The translations under genes and the position numbers were made by a program. The notes below the pieces were generated by a model, which worked only from the letters and a program-made list of their open reading frames with translations, was not told where the DNA came from and ran no database searches. From Caballeronia sp. LZ062 (GTDB lineage: Bacteria; Pseudomonadota; Gammaproteobacteria; Burkholderiales; Burkholderiaceae), in NCBI RefSeq assembly GCF_031450785.1, contig NZ_JARTWB010000002.1:434001-498000 (forward strand): a DNA stretch of 64,000 nucleotides. Direction: 5' to 3'. Shown piece after piece: positions 16,246 to 25,886 of this stretch (position 1 is its first letter; each line of letters opens with the position of its first letter).

Positions 16246-17646
16246 ATGAGCCAAGTATCCCAGTCCATTTTCAAGGCTTACGACATTCGCGGTATCGTCG
16301 GCAAGACGGTCGATAGCGATGTCGCGAGAAGCATCGGCCGCGCGTTCGGCAGCGAGATCCGCAAGCAGGGCGGCGATTCGGTCGTCGTGGCGCGCGATGG
16401 CCGGCTCTCCGGTCCCGAACTCGTCGGCGCGCTTGCCAACGGCCTGCGCGAAGCGGGCGTCGATGTGATCGACATCGGCATGGTGCCGACGCCCGTCGGC
16501 TACTTTGCTGCGAGCGTGCCGCTGCCTTTGCCTTCGGGCGAACGGCGCGTGGATTCGTGCATCGTCGTGACGGGCAGCCACAATCCGCCCGACTACAACG
16601 GCTTCAAGATGGTCCTGCGCGGCGCGGCCATTTACGGCGAGCAGATTCAGGGCCTCTATCAACGAATCGTCAATGATGACTTCAGTTCGGGCGAGGGCAG
16701 CTACACCGAGTTCGACGTCTCGCAGATGTATCTCGACCGCATCGTGTCGGACGTGAAGCCGGTGCGCGGAATGAAGATCGTCGTCGATGCGGGCAACGGC
16801 GTTGCGGGCGGACTCGCGCCGCGTCTTTTCAAGGCGCTCGGCTGCGAGCTGGTCGAACTCTTCACGGACATCGACGGCAACTTCCCGAACCATCACCCGG
16901 ACCCGGCGCATCCCGAGAACCTGCAGGACGTGATTCGCGCGCTGAAGGAAACGGACGCCGAAGTCGGCTTTGCATTCGATGGCGACGGCGACCGTCTCGG
17001 CGTCGTGACGAAGGACGGCCAGGTGATTTTCCCCGATCGTCAGTTGATGCTGTTCGCGCAGGAAGTGCTGTCGCGCAACAAGGGCGGCCAGATCATCTAT
17101 GACGTGAAATGCACGCGCAATCTCGCGAAGTGGGTCCGCGATCAGGGCGGCGAGCCGGTCATGTGGAAGACGGGCCACTCGCTCGTGAAGGCGAAGCTGC
17201 GTGAAACGGGGGCGCCGCTCGCAGGCGAAATGAGCGGCCACGTGTTCTTCAAGGACCGCTGGTACGGCTTCGACGACGGCCTGTACACCGGCGCGCGCAT
17301 GCTCGAAATCTTGTCGCGCGTAGACGATCCGAGCAAGCTGCTCAACGACCTGCCGAACTCCCTTTCGACGCCGGAATTGCAACTGAAGCTGGAAGAGGGC
17401 GAGAACTTCGAACTCATCTCGCGTCTGCAGAAATCGGCGAAGTTCGAAGGCGCGGACGACGTGCTGACCATCGACGGTTTGCGTGTCGAATACCCGGATG
17501 GTTTCGGTCTCGCGCGTTCGTCGAATACCACGCCCGTGGTCGTGATGCGTTTCGAAGCGGATAGCGAAGAAGCGCTAAAGCGCATTCAGGAAGACTTCCG
17601 CCGCGTGATTCTGGCGGAGAAGGCGGACGCGAAGCTGCCGTTCTGA
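16246..17646 (+). CDS. Phosphomannomutase/phosphoglucomutase (AlgC/ManB type)
   Basis: A 466-residue alpha-D-phosphohexomutase. The phosphoserine loop is Ser111 in VVTGSHNPPDYNGFK, the metal loop is DGDGDR (Asp245, 247, 249), and the sugar-specificity loop is GEMSGH (328-332), typical of dual phosphomannomutase/phosphoglucomutase enzymes. The C-terminal phosphate loop RSSNTTPVVVMRFE is present. It converts mannose-6-P and glucose-6-P to their 1-phosphates for GDP-mannose and UDP-glucose synthesis, feeding LPS and exopolysaccharide. AGAGGTAG precedes the ATG at 16246; the longer upstream frame is not needed. It is followed by a terminator and the waaC block. Confidence 0.95.
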   Translation: MSQVSQSIFKAYDIRGIVGKTVDSDVARSIGRAFGSEIRKQGGDSVVVARDGRLSGPELVGALANGLREAGVDVIDIGMVPTPVGYFAASVPLPLPSGERRVDSCIVVTGSHNPPDYNGFKMVLRGAAIYGEQIQGLYQRIVNDDFSSGEGSYTEFDVSQMYLDRIVSDVKPVRGMKIVVDAGNGVAGGLAPRLFKALGCELVELFTDIDGNFPNHHPDPAHPENLQDVIRALKETDAEVGFAFDGDGDRLGVVTKDGQVIFPDRQLMLFAQEVLSRNKGGQIIYDVKCTRNLAKWVRDQGGEPVMWKTGHSLVKAKLRETGAPLAGEMSGHVFFKDRWYGFDDGLYTGARMLEILSRVDDPSKLLNDLPNSLSTPELQLKLEEGENFELISRLQKSAKFEGADDVLTIDGLRVEYPDGFGLARSSNTTPVVVMRFEADSEEALKRIQEDFRRVILAEKADAKLPF

Positions 17647-17662
17647 CAGAGGCTTGGCGAAG

Positions 17663-17694
17663 ACGGCGCGATCGCGAGGTCGCGCCGTTTTTTT
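17663..17694 (+). terminator. Rho-independent terminator after phosphomannomutase
   Basis: A 9-bp perfect stem ACGGCGCGA / TCGCGCCGT (17663-17671 with 17680-17688) is followed by seven Ts. Confidence 0.9.
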
Positions 17695-17809
17695 GTTTCG
17701 CGCAAAGCTGTCGAATATCGGTACGTTCGCCCCGCCCGCGAACCAACCCGCGCTAAAATCCCCGCTCCCGTTTCCTCTTCGTCGCGCGAGCCGCGTCTTT
17801 CCTCTTAGC

Positions 17810-18805
17810 GTGCAAAAGATCCTGATCGTCCGGGTGTCGTCGCTTGGCGACGTCGTTCACAACATGCCGGCCATCGCCGACATTCGCCGCCGCTATCCCG
17901 ATGCGCAAATCGACTGGCTCGTCGAGGAGAGCTTCGCGAGCCTCGTCGAACTGGTCAGTGGCGTGCGCCGCGCGATTCCGTTTTCGCTCAGACGCTGGCG
18001 CAAAGGTTTCGCGTCTGCGGCGAACTGGCGGGAGATTCGCACGTTCCGGCGTGAACTGGCGGCGGAGAAATACGATCTCGTCATCGATTGCCAAGGGCTC
18101 ATCAAGACCGCATGGGTCGCAAGCTGGGCGCGCGGGCCGCTCGTCGGACTCGCGAATCGCACGGAAGGAGCGGGCTTCGAATGGCCGGTGCGTTTCTTCT
18201 ACGACCGGCGCGTGCCGATCGAACCGCGCACGCATGTCGTCGAACGCACGCGGCAACTCGTGGCCGCCGCGCTCGACTTGCCGCGCCCGCAGACGAGCGA
18301 CGACATCGACTTCGGCATCGACACGCGCCGCGCCGCGCTCGCCGTGTCCGCGCTCGGTTTGAATCTGCCGGTGCCGTACGTTACGTTCGTGCACGCCACG
18401 TCCCGCGCGGACAAGCAATGGCCCGAAGCCGCGTGGATCGAACTGGGACAGGCGCTCGTGACGCGCGGCGCGTCCATCGTTCTGCCGTGGGGCAGCGACG
18501 CCGAGCGCGCGACGAGCGAGAAGCTCGCGAAGGAGTTCGGCGCGGCGGCCATCGTGCCACCGAAGCTCTCGCTGCCCGCGGTGGTCGGCCTGATCGATGG
18601 CGCAGCCGCGACCGTCGGCGTCGATACCGGCCTCGTGCATATTGCCGCAGCCCTGAAGCGGCCCACCGTCGAGTTGTACAATTTCTCGACCGCATGGCGC
18701 ACGGGCGGTTACTGGTCGCCGAACGTGATCAACCTGGGCGACGCGAGCCGGCATCCGACGCTCTCCGAAGTGAAATCCGCGCTCGCGGGCTTCGGCCTGC
18801 TCTGA
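17810..18805 (+). CDS. waaC: LPS heptosyltransferase I, WaaC
   Basis: A 331-residue GT9 enzyme. ILIVRVSSLGDVVHNMPAIADIRRRYPDA is the typical WaaC start (split here over residues 4-32), with DWLVEESF next. The donor side has FVHATSRADKQWPEAAWIELG and the ADP-heptose site GVDTGLVHIAAALKRPTVELYN. It adds the first L-glycero-D-manno-heptose to Kdo in the LPS inner core on the cytoplasmic face. I chose the GTG at 17810, which opens directly on the conserved strand; an extra 52 codons upstream are low-complexity. It is followed closely by kdoO and waaA, forming an inner-core operon. Confidence 0.93.
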   Translation: MQKILIVRVSSLGDVVHNMPAIADIRRRYPDAQIDWLVEESFASLVELVSGVRRAIPFSLRRWRKGFASAANWREIRTFRRELAAEKYDLVIDCQGLIKTAWVASWARGPLVGLANRTEGAGFEWPVRFFYDRRVPIEPRTHVVERTRQLVAAALDLPRPQTSDDIDFGIDTRRAALAVSALGLNLPVPYVTFVHATSRADKQWPEAAWIELGQALVTRGASIVLPWGSDAERATSEKLAKEFGAAAIVPPKLSLPAVVGLIDGAAATVGVDTGLVHIAAALKRPTVELYNFSTAWRTGGYWSPNVINLGDASRHPTLSEVKSALAGFGLL

Positions 18806-18859
18806 CGCTTAAGGGTGACGCGTGGCGCCGTGCGCGAGCCAACTCAAGTTCGAGAGCAC

Positions 18860-19744
18860 ATGACGGAATCTCAAATCATCGAAGTCGCTTCGTGCGACTG
18901 GCAGGGCAAGAACCTGTCGGTGCCGCGCGAGGCGCTGCTTGCCGGCGTGGAAGACGGCAAGGTCCTCTATTTTCCCAATCTGCGTTTTGCAATCGAAGGC
19001 GGCGAGCGCGCGCTGCTCGACCCGAAGATCGCGGACCCGAAGCGCAAGAACATCAGCCTCGCGCCTAACGGCGGCGCGCTCAACGGCGTCCTCGGCGACA
19101 ACGTGATGCAGTCGGCGGTGCGCTCGCTCATCGCGCGGTATCAGGCGAATGCGCGCTCGCTCGTCGACGGCCTTTTTCCCGAATACGACGGCAATCTGCG
19201 CGTCGCGCCGACGAGCCTGCGGCTGCATCAGGTGGAAACGCGCGAAACGTCGTGGCGCAAGGACGACAGCCGCCTGCATGTGGATGCCTTCCCGTCGCGC
19301 CCGAACTACGGCGAGCGCATTCTGCGCGTCTTTACCAACGTGAATCCGAACGGCACGCCGCGCGTGTGGCGCGTCGGCGAGCCGTTCGAGCACATGGCGC
19401 GGCGCTTTCTGCCCGACATCAAGCCGCAGGCGCCGGGTTCGGCGTGGCTCATGAATCTGCTGCACATCACCAAAAGCAAGCGCAGCGAGTATGACCATCT
19501 GATGCTGCATCTGCACGACGCGATGAAGGCAGACCTCGATTATCAGAAGTCCTCGCCGCAGGAAACCATGCCGTTTCCGCCCGGCTCGGTGTGGATCTGC
19601 TTCTCCGATCAAACGTCGCACGCCGTGATGTCCGGCCAGTTCATGATGGAGCAGACATTCTTCCTGCCCGTGAAAGCGATGGCGCGGCCCGATCACGCGC
19701 CGCTCGGCATCCTCGAACGGCTCAAGGGCAGGGCGCTCGTTTGA
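18860..19744 (+). CDS. kdoO: Kdo 3-hydroxylase (Fe(II)/2-oxoglutarate dioxygenase family)
   Basis: A 294-residue protein matching the Kdo hydroxylase family described from Burkholderia and Yersinia, which converts Kdo to D-glycero-D-talo-oct-2-ulosonic acid (Ko) on lipid A-linked Kdo. The iron-binding facial triad can be read as His140-x-Asp142 in SRLHVDAF and His254 in DQTSHAVMSGQ. LRVFTNVNPNGTPRVWRVGEPF lies between them. Its place between waaC and waaA supports the role. The ATG at 18860 follows GAGAGC; a GTG 15 codons upstream is less likely. Its stop codon overlaps the likely TTG start of waaA. Confidence 0.87.
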   Translation: MTESQIIEVASCDWQGKNLSVPREALLAGVEDGKVLYFPNLRFAIEGGERALLDPKIADPKRKNISLAPNGGALNGVLGDNVMQSAVRSLIARYQANARSLVDGLFPEYDGNLRVAPTSLRLHQVETRETSWRKDDSRLHVDAFPSRPNYGERILRVFTNVNPNGTPRVWRVGEPFEHMARRFLPDIKPQAPGSAWLMNLLHITKSKRSEYDHLMLHLHDAMKADLDYQKSSPQETMPFPPGSVWICFSDQTSHAVMSGQFMMEQTFFLPVKAMARPDHAPLGILERLKGRALV

Positions 19745-21144
19745 GCGGCGCCCCTTCCGCCCCGTCCGCGCCCGCTGCGCCGCTCTCGGCTGTCGTGCTG
19801 AGGGCGATTTATCGCGCGATGTGGTGGATCGTCGCGCCGCTCGCGGTGCTGCGGCTGCTGATTCGCTCGCGCAAGGAACGCGGCTATCGCGAGCATATCG
19901 GCGAACGCTTCGGACGCGGCCCCGCGCGCCGCGCCGACGATCTCGCGCCGCTCATCTGGGTGCACGCGGTGTCGGTCGGCGAGACGCGCGCCGCGCAGCC
20001 GCTCATCGAAGCGTTGATGAAGGCGCACCCCGAAGCGCGTCTCCTCATCACGCACATGACGCCGAGCGGCCGAGCGACGGGCGTCGAACTCTTCGGCAAT
20101 CGCGTGATGCGCAGCTATCTGCCCTACGACTTGCCGCATCTCGTGCGGCGTTTTCTGCGCGCGTGGCGGCCGTCGCTCGGCATCGTGATGGAAACGGAAG
20201 TCTGGCCGACGCTTATCGACGAATGCCGGCGCGCCGACGTGCCGCTCGTGCTGACGAATGCGCGCATGTCGGAGCGGTCGTATCGGCGGGCGGCGCGCTT
20301 TGGCCGTCCGGTGCGCGAAGTCTTCGGCGGTTTCTCGCGCGTGCTCGCGCAGACGCCTTCCGACGCGGAACGGCTCACCGCGCTCGGCGCGCGCAACGTG
20401 GCGGTGCTCGGCAATCTCAAGTTCGACATGACCGCGCCGCCCGAACTCGTGGCGCGTGGCCAGGCGTGGCGCGCGGCTATCGGCGAGCGGCCCGTGTGGG
20501 TCGCCGCGAGCACGCGCGAAGGCGAGGAAACGCTCGTCCTGCGCGCGTTCGCCGGGTTGAACGTGCCGAACGCGCTGCTCATTCTCGTGCCGCGCCATCC
20601 ACAACGTTTCGACGAAGTCTCCGCGCTGATCGCGACGGCGGGCATGACGAGCGCGCGCCGTTCGGTCTGGGCGCCGAAGCCCGTGGCGGCGGGATCGGGC
20701 GCAGACGTGCCGCCGCCGTTGCCGTCGAGCGTGCAGGTTTTGCTCGGCGATTCGATGGGCGAGCTCGGCGCCTACTATGCGGCTGCCGACCTCGCGTTCA
20801 TCGGCGGCAGTCTGCTGCCGCTCGGCGGGCAGAATCTGATCGAAGCGTGCGCGGCGGGCGTGCCGGTGCTGATCGGGCCGCATACATTCAACTTCACGCA
20901 GGCGACGAAGGACGCGATCGCGGCGGGCGCGGCGCTGCGCGTCGAGAATCCGCAAGGCCTCGCCGAGGGCTTGCGCGAGCTTTTCAACGACAAGGCGCGC
21001 CGCATTGCGATGAGCGCGGCCGCAGCGGCGTTTGCGGCGCGGCATCGCGGGGCGACGGAACGCACCGTGGAAATCCTCGGCGTGATGCTGGAGGAGGAAA
21101 GTGGGCGGCTCAGTCAGGCCGACTCGATGCGGTTCGTGGAATGA
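19741..21144 (+). CDS. waaA: Kdo transferase WaaA (KdtA)
   Basis: This enzyme transfers Kdo from CMP-Kdo to lipid IVA at the inner membrane. AIYRAMWWIVAPLAVLRLL is the N-terminal membrane anchor, then WVHAVSVGETRAAQPLIEAL, THMTPSGRATG, the YLPYDLPHLVRRFL segment and VMETEVWPTLIDEC. The C-terminal half has VAASTREGEE, VPRHPQRFDEV, GDSMGELGAYYAAADLAFIGGSL and GGQNLIEACAAGVPVLIGP. The start is uncertain: a TTG at 19741 overlaps the kdoO stop behind an AGGG (467 residues), while a GTG at 19795 gives 449 residues, closer to the family length near 425. About 40 residues between RHPQRF and GDSMGE are a variable insertion. Confidence 0.94.
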   Translation: MSGAPSAPSAPAAPLSAVVLRAIYRAMWWIVAPLAVLRLLIRSRKERGYREHIGERFGRGPARRADDLAPLIWVHAVSVGETRAAQPLIEALMKAHPEARLLITHMTPSGRATGVELFGNRVMRSYLPYDLPHLVRRFLRAWRPSLGIVMETEVWPTLIDECRRADVPLVLTNARMSERSYRRAARFGRPVREVFGGFSRVLAQTPSDAERLTALGARNVAVLGNLKFDMTAPPELVARGQAWRAAIGERPVWVAASTREGEETLVLRAFAGLNVPNALLILVPRHPQRFDEVSALIATAGMTSARRSVWAPKPVAAGSGADVPPPLPSSVQVLLGDSMGELGAYYAAADLAFIGGSLLPLGGQNLIEACAAGVPVLIGPHTFNFTQATKDAIAAGAALRVENPQGLAEGLRELFNDKARRIAMSAAAAAFAARHRGATERTVEILGVMLEEESGRLSQADSMRFVE

Positions 21145-21273
21145 CGCTTGCGAAACGATGAATGGATCGACCGCCTGCGCGGCAACAGGCATAAAAGCGC
21201 ACGGTCGGTCGGGAATACGACCGGCAGACGCGGATCGACCCTTTCACGTTGTGCGAACGAAGAGGACTCCAGC

Positions 21274-21456
21274 ATGAAGACAGCTCCGCCCAGCAGCAAG
21301 ACCGAGCAGGACGTCAAGGCAGAAAAACAGTCCGGCAAGCCCGCGACGACCAGCAGCAGCAAGCCCGCCAGCGGCCAGCATGCGGCGAATCACACCAAGG
21401 CCGGAAAGGACCATGGCGCCGGCGGCGGCGCGAAGCAGCGGCACGGGCCGCGCTGA
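21274..21456 (+). CDS. Small basic, low-complexity protein, function unknown
   Basis: A 60-codon frame rich in Lys, Ser, Ala and Gly (MKTAPPSSKTEQDVKAEKQ ... GGGAKQRHGPR) with no hydrophobic segment, so it is probably disordered and soluble. GAGG lies eight bases before the ATG, a good ribosome site that favours real translation. It lies 130 bases after waaA on the same strand and ends at a hairpin before ureG. Similar short Lys/Ser-rich proteins occur in Burkholderiales, but I do not recognise a named family. Confidence 0.55.
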   Translation: MKTAPPSSKTEQDVKAEKQSGKPATTSSSKPASGQHAANHTKAGKDHGAGGGAKQRHGPR

Positions 21457-21475
21457 ACTTTTTGGTCGCCGGAAT

Positions 21476-21513
21476 GCGCGGCCACTGGCGATGCACGTCG
21501 CCGTCGGCCGCGC
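21476..21513. terminator. Hairpin between small ORF and ureG
   Basis: GCGCGGCC (21476-21483) pairs with GGCCGCGC (21506-21513), and a nested GGCGA/TCGCC stem lies inside. It sits between convergent genes and can serve both. No clear T-run is seen. Confidence 0.5.
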
Positions 21514-21518
21514 GCCAT

Positions 21519-22169
21519 TCAGCTAGCCAGCAGGCCCTTCTTCTCGATAAAGGCGATCACGCTATCGAGCCCGCCGAGCGCTTTGAGATTGCACATGACG
21601 AACGGCCGCTCTCCGCGCATCTTTTTCGCATCGGACGCCATCACGTCCAGATTCGCGCCGACGTAAGGCGCGAGGTCCGTCTTGTTGATGACGAGCAAAT
21701 CCGACTTCGTGATCCCAGGCCCGCCCTTGCGCGGAATCTTCTCGCCGCCCGCCACGTCGATCACGTAGATGGTCAGGTCCGAGAGTTCGGGGCTGAACGT
21801 CGCGGCCAGATTATCGCCGCCGGATTCGATGAAAACGATATCCGCATCCGGGAAGCGCGACACCATGCGATCCACCGCTTCCAGATTGATCGACGCGTCT
21901 TCGCGAATCGCGGTATGCGGACAGCCGCCCGTTTCCACGCCCATGATTCGCTCGGCGGGCAAAGCGCCTGCGACGGTCAAGAGCCGCTGATCTTCCTTCG
22001 TGTAAATGTCGTTCGTGATGGCGACGAGATCGTAGCGATCGCGCATCGCCTTGCAGAGCATTTCGAGCAGCGTCGTCTTGCCGGAGCCGACCGGTCCGCC
22101 GACGCCCACGCGCAACGGCGGCAGTTTCTTCGTACGACGAGCGGCGGCGGAATAAGCGGGAGCGTTCAT
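21519..22169 (-). CDS. ureG: Urease accessory GTPase UreG
   Basis: A 216-residue SIMIBI-class GTPase that drives nickel insertion into urease with UreD, UreF and UreE. The P-loop is GPVGSGKTT, the invariant metal-binding Cys-Pro-His is in [14 protein letters not shown], the switch segment is [17 protein letters not shown], and the guanine-specificity motif is NKTDLA. The ATG at 22169 opens the conserved protein; 36 upstream codons in the same frame belong to the end of ureF. It is the last gene of the urease operon, 25 bases after the ureF stop. Confidence 0.97.
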   Translation of the reverse strand: MNAPAYSAAARRTKKLPPLRVGVGGPVGSGKTTLLEMLCKAMRDRYDLVAITNDIYTKEDQRLLTVAGALPAERIMGVETGGCPHTAIREDASINLEAVDRMVSRFPDADIVFIESGGDNLAATFSPELSDLTIYVIDVAGGEKIPRKGGPGITKSDLLVINKTDLAPYVGANLDVMASDAKKMRGERPFVMCNLKALGGLDSVIAFIEKKGLLAS

Positions 22170-22194
22170 GCGATATCGGTTCTGAGCAGGAAAG

Positions 22195-22875
22195 TTACGA
22201 GCGAAAGAGCCGCGAGTATTGCGACTCGTGCCGTGCGGACAAGATGCCGAGTTGCGGCGCGAATGTGTTGATTTCATCGGGCGATGTGACCAGCGCGCGA
22301 GCCACCGCGTCGTCTATCGGTCCGCGCAACGCGACGATGATCCGCTGCCCCGCGAGCTGACCGAGCGGCACGGCCTTCAACGCAGCGGCCGCCTGGTTCT
22401 CGACCCAGCTGAACGCATACGCGGCAAGCGCGGCGTCGGGCGCGGCGTCGTGGGCATACGCGGCGAATGCAAACGCTGTCGGTTGCGCGATGGGCTTCAT
22501 CGCGGCGAGCGTTTCACGGCGCGCCGCATCGCCCCATTCGAGCGATGCGCACAGTTGCGCGAGCGACCAACCCATCTGTTCCGTTTCGCGCCGCAGTTCG
22601 GCGGATTCACGGCTCGCGATGTATTCGTCGTTGGCATGCGCGAGCGATGTTGCGTCGTGCGTACGCCAGCGTTCCATCTGATGCGCGATGAACGGCAACT
22701 CGCCGCGCGCCAGCACGTTTGCGAGACCGCTTGCGATCCATTCGCGCGTGGTGTCGGCATCGCGAATAAAGCCGTGTTCGATCGCAGCTTCGAGACCCTG
22801 CGAATAACTGAACGCGCCGATAGGCAGCGCCGGCGACGCGAGATGCAACAGCGCAGTGAGTTCAGTCGTGCGCAT
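22195..22875 (-). CDS. ureF: Urease accessory protein UreF
   Basis: A 226-residue all-helical urease chaperone. It starts [33 protein letters not shown], split here across residues 3-35, which is the family signature. The C-terminus [12 protein letters not shown] matches the conserved tail that contacts UreD and UreG. It bridges the UreD-urease complex to UreG during nickel delivery. The ATG at 22875 overlaps the 3-prime end of ureE by 14 bases, giving translational coupling. The longer frame upstream is the His-rich ureE coding region read in another frame. Confidence 0.96.
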   Translation of the reverse strand: MRTTELTALLHLASPALPIGAFSYSQGLEAAIEHGFIRDADTTREWIASGLANVLARGELPFIAHQMERWRTHDATSLAHANDEYIASRESAELRRETEQMGWSLAQLCASLEWGDAARRETLAAMKPIAQPTAFAFAAYAHDAAPDAALAAYAFSWVENQAAAALKAVPLGQLAGQRIIVALRGPIDDAVARALVTSPDEINTFAPQLGILSARHESQYSRLFRS

Positions 22876-23458
22876 GACCGTGGTGATGATGATGCCCATG
22901 CGCGTGGTCATGTGAATGATCATGGCCGCATGACGAATGATCGTGGCCGTGATGCTCGTGATAGACCTTCTGCGCGAGCGCGTAGTCTTCGCTGAACGTC
23001 TCGTCATGACCATGCTTGTGACCGCCGCCATACGCGCCGGTCTCCGGCTGAAACGGCTGCGATTCGCGCGTGACGGTGGCGCCCAGCCGCGCGATCATGT
23101 CTTCCAGCACGGCATCGGCTTCGAGCTTTAGATGATCCGCGTGGATCTCGACGGGCGTGTGCCGATTGCCCAAGTGATACGCCACGCGCATCAGCGTGAG
23201 CGGATTCACCGCGCGCACGACGAGCACGTCCTCGGCCGCAGCGACGATGCGCACGAGCCCGCCGTCGTCGGCAACGAGCACGTCGTCATTCGCGAGCACG
23301 GTGCCGCGCGGCATCACGAGCGCGACTTCCTCGCCGTTGTCGAGCGTGGCGGCAAGACGGCTCTTGCAGCGCGCCTCGAAAGCGAGTGTCAATGTGGGCG
23401 CGCGCTTGATGAGCACGGAAGCCAGTTTGGCGGTAAGACGTTTGTCGATGGTACGCAT
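22862..23458 (-). CDS. ureE: Urease accessory nickel metallochaperone UreE with His-rich tail
   Basis: A 198-residue nickel-binding dimer that passes Ni(II) to UreG. Landmarks are [28 protein letters not shown] and [26 protein letters not shown] (residues near 26-105), the latter carrying the conserved nickel-binding His in the dimer interface. The last 55 residues contain about 21 His plus Asp and Gly, an unusually long metal-storage tail that may also buffer zinc. It starts eight bases after the ureC stop and overlaps ureF. Repeats in the coding DNA of the tail make spurious frames on both strands. Confidence 0.96.
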   Translation of the reverse strand: MRTIDKRLTAKLASVLIKRAPTLTLAFEARCKSRLAATLDNGEEVALVMPRGTVLANDDVLVADDGGLVRIVAAAEDVLVVRAVNPLTLMRVAYHLGNRHTPVEIHADHLKLEADAVLEDMIARLGATVTRESQPFQPETGAYGGGHKHGHDETFSEDYALAQKVYHEHHGHDHSSCGHDHSHDHAHGHHHHHGHAHD

Positions 23459-23465
23459 GAGACGG

Positions 23466-25172
23466 TCAGAACAGGAAGTAGCGTTGCGCCATCGGCAGCA
23501 CGGTGGCGGGATCGCAAGTGAGCAGTTGTCCATTCGCGATGACCTGATAGGTCTGCGGATCGACGCTGATGGACGGCTGCCATGCATTGTGGATCATGTC
23601 GGCCTTCGTCACATTCCGGCAGTTCTTCACCGCGACCACTTGTTTCTTGAGGCCATAGCGATCGGTGATACGCGACTCCATCGCCAGTTGCGACACGAAC
23701 GTGAGCGACGTCTTGCCGAGCGCGCCGCCGCGCGTCGCGAACATCTCGCGGTAATGGACCGGCTGCGGCGTCGGAATCGACGCGTTCGGATCGCCCATTT
23801 GCGCGAGCGCGATCATGCCGCCCTTGACGATCATCGCGGGCTTCACGCCGAAGAACGCCGGCTCCCAGAACACGAGATCGGCCCACTTGCCCGGCTCGAT
23901 GGAACCGACTTCATGCGCGATGCCGTGCGTGATCGCAGGGTTGATCGTGTACTTCGCGACATAGCGTTTCGCGCGGAAGTTGTCGTTGCGTGCGTTGTCC
24001 TCCGCAAGCGCGCCGCGCTGCACTTTCATCTTGTGCGCCGTCTGCCACGTGCGGATGATGACTTCGCCCACGCGGCCCATCGCCTGCGAGTCGGACGACA
24101 ACATCGAGAGCGCGCCAAGATCGTGAAGAATGTCTTCCGCTGCGATGGTCTCGCGGCGAATGCGCGACTCCGCGAACGCAATGTCTTCCGCAATCGACGG
24201 GTCCAGATGGTGGCACACCATCAGCATGTCGAGATGCTCGTCGAGCGTGTTGACGGTGTAGGGCCGCGTCGGATTGGTGGAAGAGGGCAGCACGTTCGGC
24301 TCGCCGCACACCTTGATGATGTCGGGCGCATGGCCGCCGCCCGCGCCTTCCGTGTGATACGTGTGAATCGTGCGGCCCTTGAACGCGGCCACCGTCGTTT
24401 CGACGAAGCCCGCTTCGTTCAGCGTGTCCGTGTGAATGGCGACTTGCGTGTCGGTATCGTCCGCGACGGAAAGACAGTTGTCGATGGCCGCGGGCGTCGT
24501 GCCCCAGTCCTCGTGCAGCTTGAGACCAATGGCGCCCGCCTTCACTTGCTCGATGAGCGGCTCCGGCAGGCTCGCATTGCCCTTGCCGAGAAAGCCGAGG
24601 TTCATCGGCCAGCCATCGGCGGCTTGCAGCATGCGTTCCATGTGCCACGGCCCCGGCGTGCAGGTGGTCGCGTTCGTGCCCGTGGCGGGACCTGTGCCGC
24701 CGCCGAGCATCGTCGTGACGCCGCTTGCGAGCGCCTCGTCGATCTGCTGCGGGCTGATGAAATGGATATGCGTGTCGATGCCGCCCGCGGTCACGATCAT
24801 GCCTTCGCCCGCGATCACTTCGGTGGCCGCGCCGATCGCAATGGTCACGTTCGGCTGGATGTCGGGATTGCCCGCCTTGCCGATGGCGAAGATGCGCCCG
24901 CTCTTGATGCCGATATCCGCCTTCACGATGCCCCAGTGATCGAGAATCAGCGCATTGGTGATGACGGTATCGACCACGTCGGCGGACGTGCGCTGCGACT
25001 GGCCCATGCCGTCGCGAATCACCTTGCCGCCGCCGAACTTCACTTCTTCGCCATAGGTCGTGAAGTCCCGTTCGACTTCGATGATGAGATCGGTGTCCGC
25101 GAGGCGCACGCGGTCGCCGGTGGTCGGGCCGAACATTTCCGCATATGCGCGGCGGCCGATGCGTAGCGTCAT
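23466..25172 (-). CDS. ureC: Urease alpha subunit UreC
   Basis: The 568-residue catalytic subunit, which hydrolyses urea to ammonia and carbamate. The bi-nickel site is complete: His135 and His137 in THIHF, carbamylated Lys218 in [13 protein letters not shown], His247 in AIHTDTLNE, His273 in [10 protein letters not shown] and Asp361 in [10 protein letters not shown]. The mobile flap Cys320-His321 is in MVCHHLD. Length and motifs match bacterial three-subunit ureases. It lies 16 bases after ureB and seven bases before ureE. A 656-codon open frame on the opposite strand is a codon-bias shadow. Confidence 0.99.
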   Translation of the reverse strand: MTLRIGRRAYAEMFGPTTGDRVRLADTDLIIEVERDFTTYGEEVKFGGGKVIRDGMGQSQRTSADVVDTVITNALILDHWGIVKADIGIKSGRIFAIGKAGNPDIQPNVTIAIGAATEVIAGEGMIVTAGGIDTHIHFISPQQIDEALASGVTTMLGGGTGPATGTNATTCTPGPWHMERMLQAADGWPMNLGFLGKGNASLPEPLIEQVKAGAIGLKLHEDWGTTPAAIDNCLSVADDTDTQVAIHTDTLNEAGFVETTVAAFKGRTIHTYHTEGAGGGHAPDIIKVCGEPNVLPSSTNPTRPYTVNTLDEHLDMLMVCHHLDPSIAEDIAFAESRIRRETIAAEDILHDLGALSMLSSDSQAMGRVGEVIIRTWQTAHKMKVQRGALAEDNARNDNFRAKRYVAKYTINPAITHGIAHEVGSIEPGKWADLVFWEPAFFGVKPAMIVKGGMIALAQMGDPNASIPTPQPVHYREMFATRGGALGKTSLTFVSQLAMESRITDRYGLKKQVVAVKNCRNVTKADMIHNAWQPSISVDPQTYQVIANGQLLTCDPATVLPMAQRYFLF

Positions 25173-25188
25173 GTCGTGAATATCCTGA

Positions 25189-25494
25189 TCAGAGTGGGCC
25201 CATCACGAGGCCGTTGAAGCCATACACGTGGCGATTGCCCGCCAGCGCGACGAGTTCGACCGTGCGTTCCTGTCCCGGCTCGAAGCGCACGGCGGTACCA
25301 GCCGCGATGTTCAGCCGAAAGCCGCGCGTCTTCTCGCGGTCGAAGAGAAGCGCCGTGTTGACTTCGTAGAAGTGGTAGTGCGAGCCGACCTGCACAGGCC
25401 GGTCGCCGCTGTTCGCGACGACGACGGACACGGTCTCGCGGCCTGCGTTGAGTTCGTGCTCGCCGTCGTCGATCAGATATTCGCCGGGAATCAT
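25189..25494 (-). CDS. ureB: Urease beta subunit UreB
   Basis: A 101-residue structural subunit. [40 protein letters not shown] and [28 protein letters not shown] are strongly conserved urease beta motifs. It assembles with UreA and UreC as the (abc)3 trimer. It starts ten bases after the ureA stop. Confidence 0.98.
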   Translation of the reverse strand: MIPGEYLIDDGEHELNAGRETVSVVVANSGDRPVQVGSHYHFYEVNTALLFDREKTRGFRLNIAAGTAVRFEPGQERTVELVALAGNRHVYGFNGLVMGPL

Positions 25495-25504
25495 CGCGTG
25501 CGTC

Positions 25505-25807
25505 TCAAGGAATGGGATGGTGGACGGTCACGAGCTTCGTGCCATCGGGGAAGGTGGCTTCGATCTGTATGTCGGGGATCATCTCGGGCACGCCTTCCAT
25601 GACGTCGTCGCGCGTGAGCAGCGTGGTGCCGTAATGCATGACTTCCGCGACGGTCTTGCCGTCGCGCGCGGCTTCCATCAACGCGGCTGAGATGAACGCG
25701 ACCGCTTCGGGATGATTCAGCTTGAGGCCCCGTGCGCGGCGCCGTTCGGCGAGCAGCGCGGCCGTGAAAATCAGGAGCTTGTCCTTTTCGCGAGGCGTGA
25801 GTTTCAT
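25505..25807 (-). CDS. ureA: Urease gamma subunit UreA
   Basis: A 100-residue structural subunit. It begins [23 protein letters not shown] and continues [28 protein letters not shown], with [26 protein letters not shown] ending, all typical of UreA. It is first of ureABCEFG. Its partner gene ureD lies 3 kb upstream, separated by an ABC transporter operon. The 79-base gap before it shows no strong promoter or terminator, so it is probably read through from the ABC genes. Confidence 0.98.
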   Translation of the reverse strand: MKLTPREKDKLLIFTAALLAERRRARGLKLNHPEAVAFISAALMEAARDGKTVAEVMHYGTTLLTRDDVMEGVPEMIPDIQIEATFPDGTKLVTVHHPIP

Positions 25808-25886
25808 GAACTTGTTCTGTTAGGCGATGGGCTTCGTCATGCTAGCACTTGCTTCTACTTTTTCGGACCGCTTTGTGGCGGGCTTC

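Noticed and set aside
22909..23240. CAT/CAC-rich stretch that looks like a simple repeat or CRISPR-like array
   Set aside because: It encodes the His-rich tail of UreE. Units are irregular codons with no spacers.
23196..25166. A 656-codon plus-strand open frame
   Set aside because: It is antisense to ureC, with no recognisable domain and shadow-type composition.
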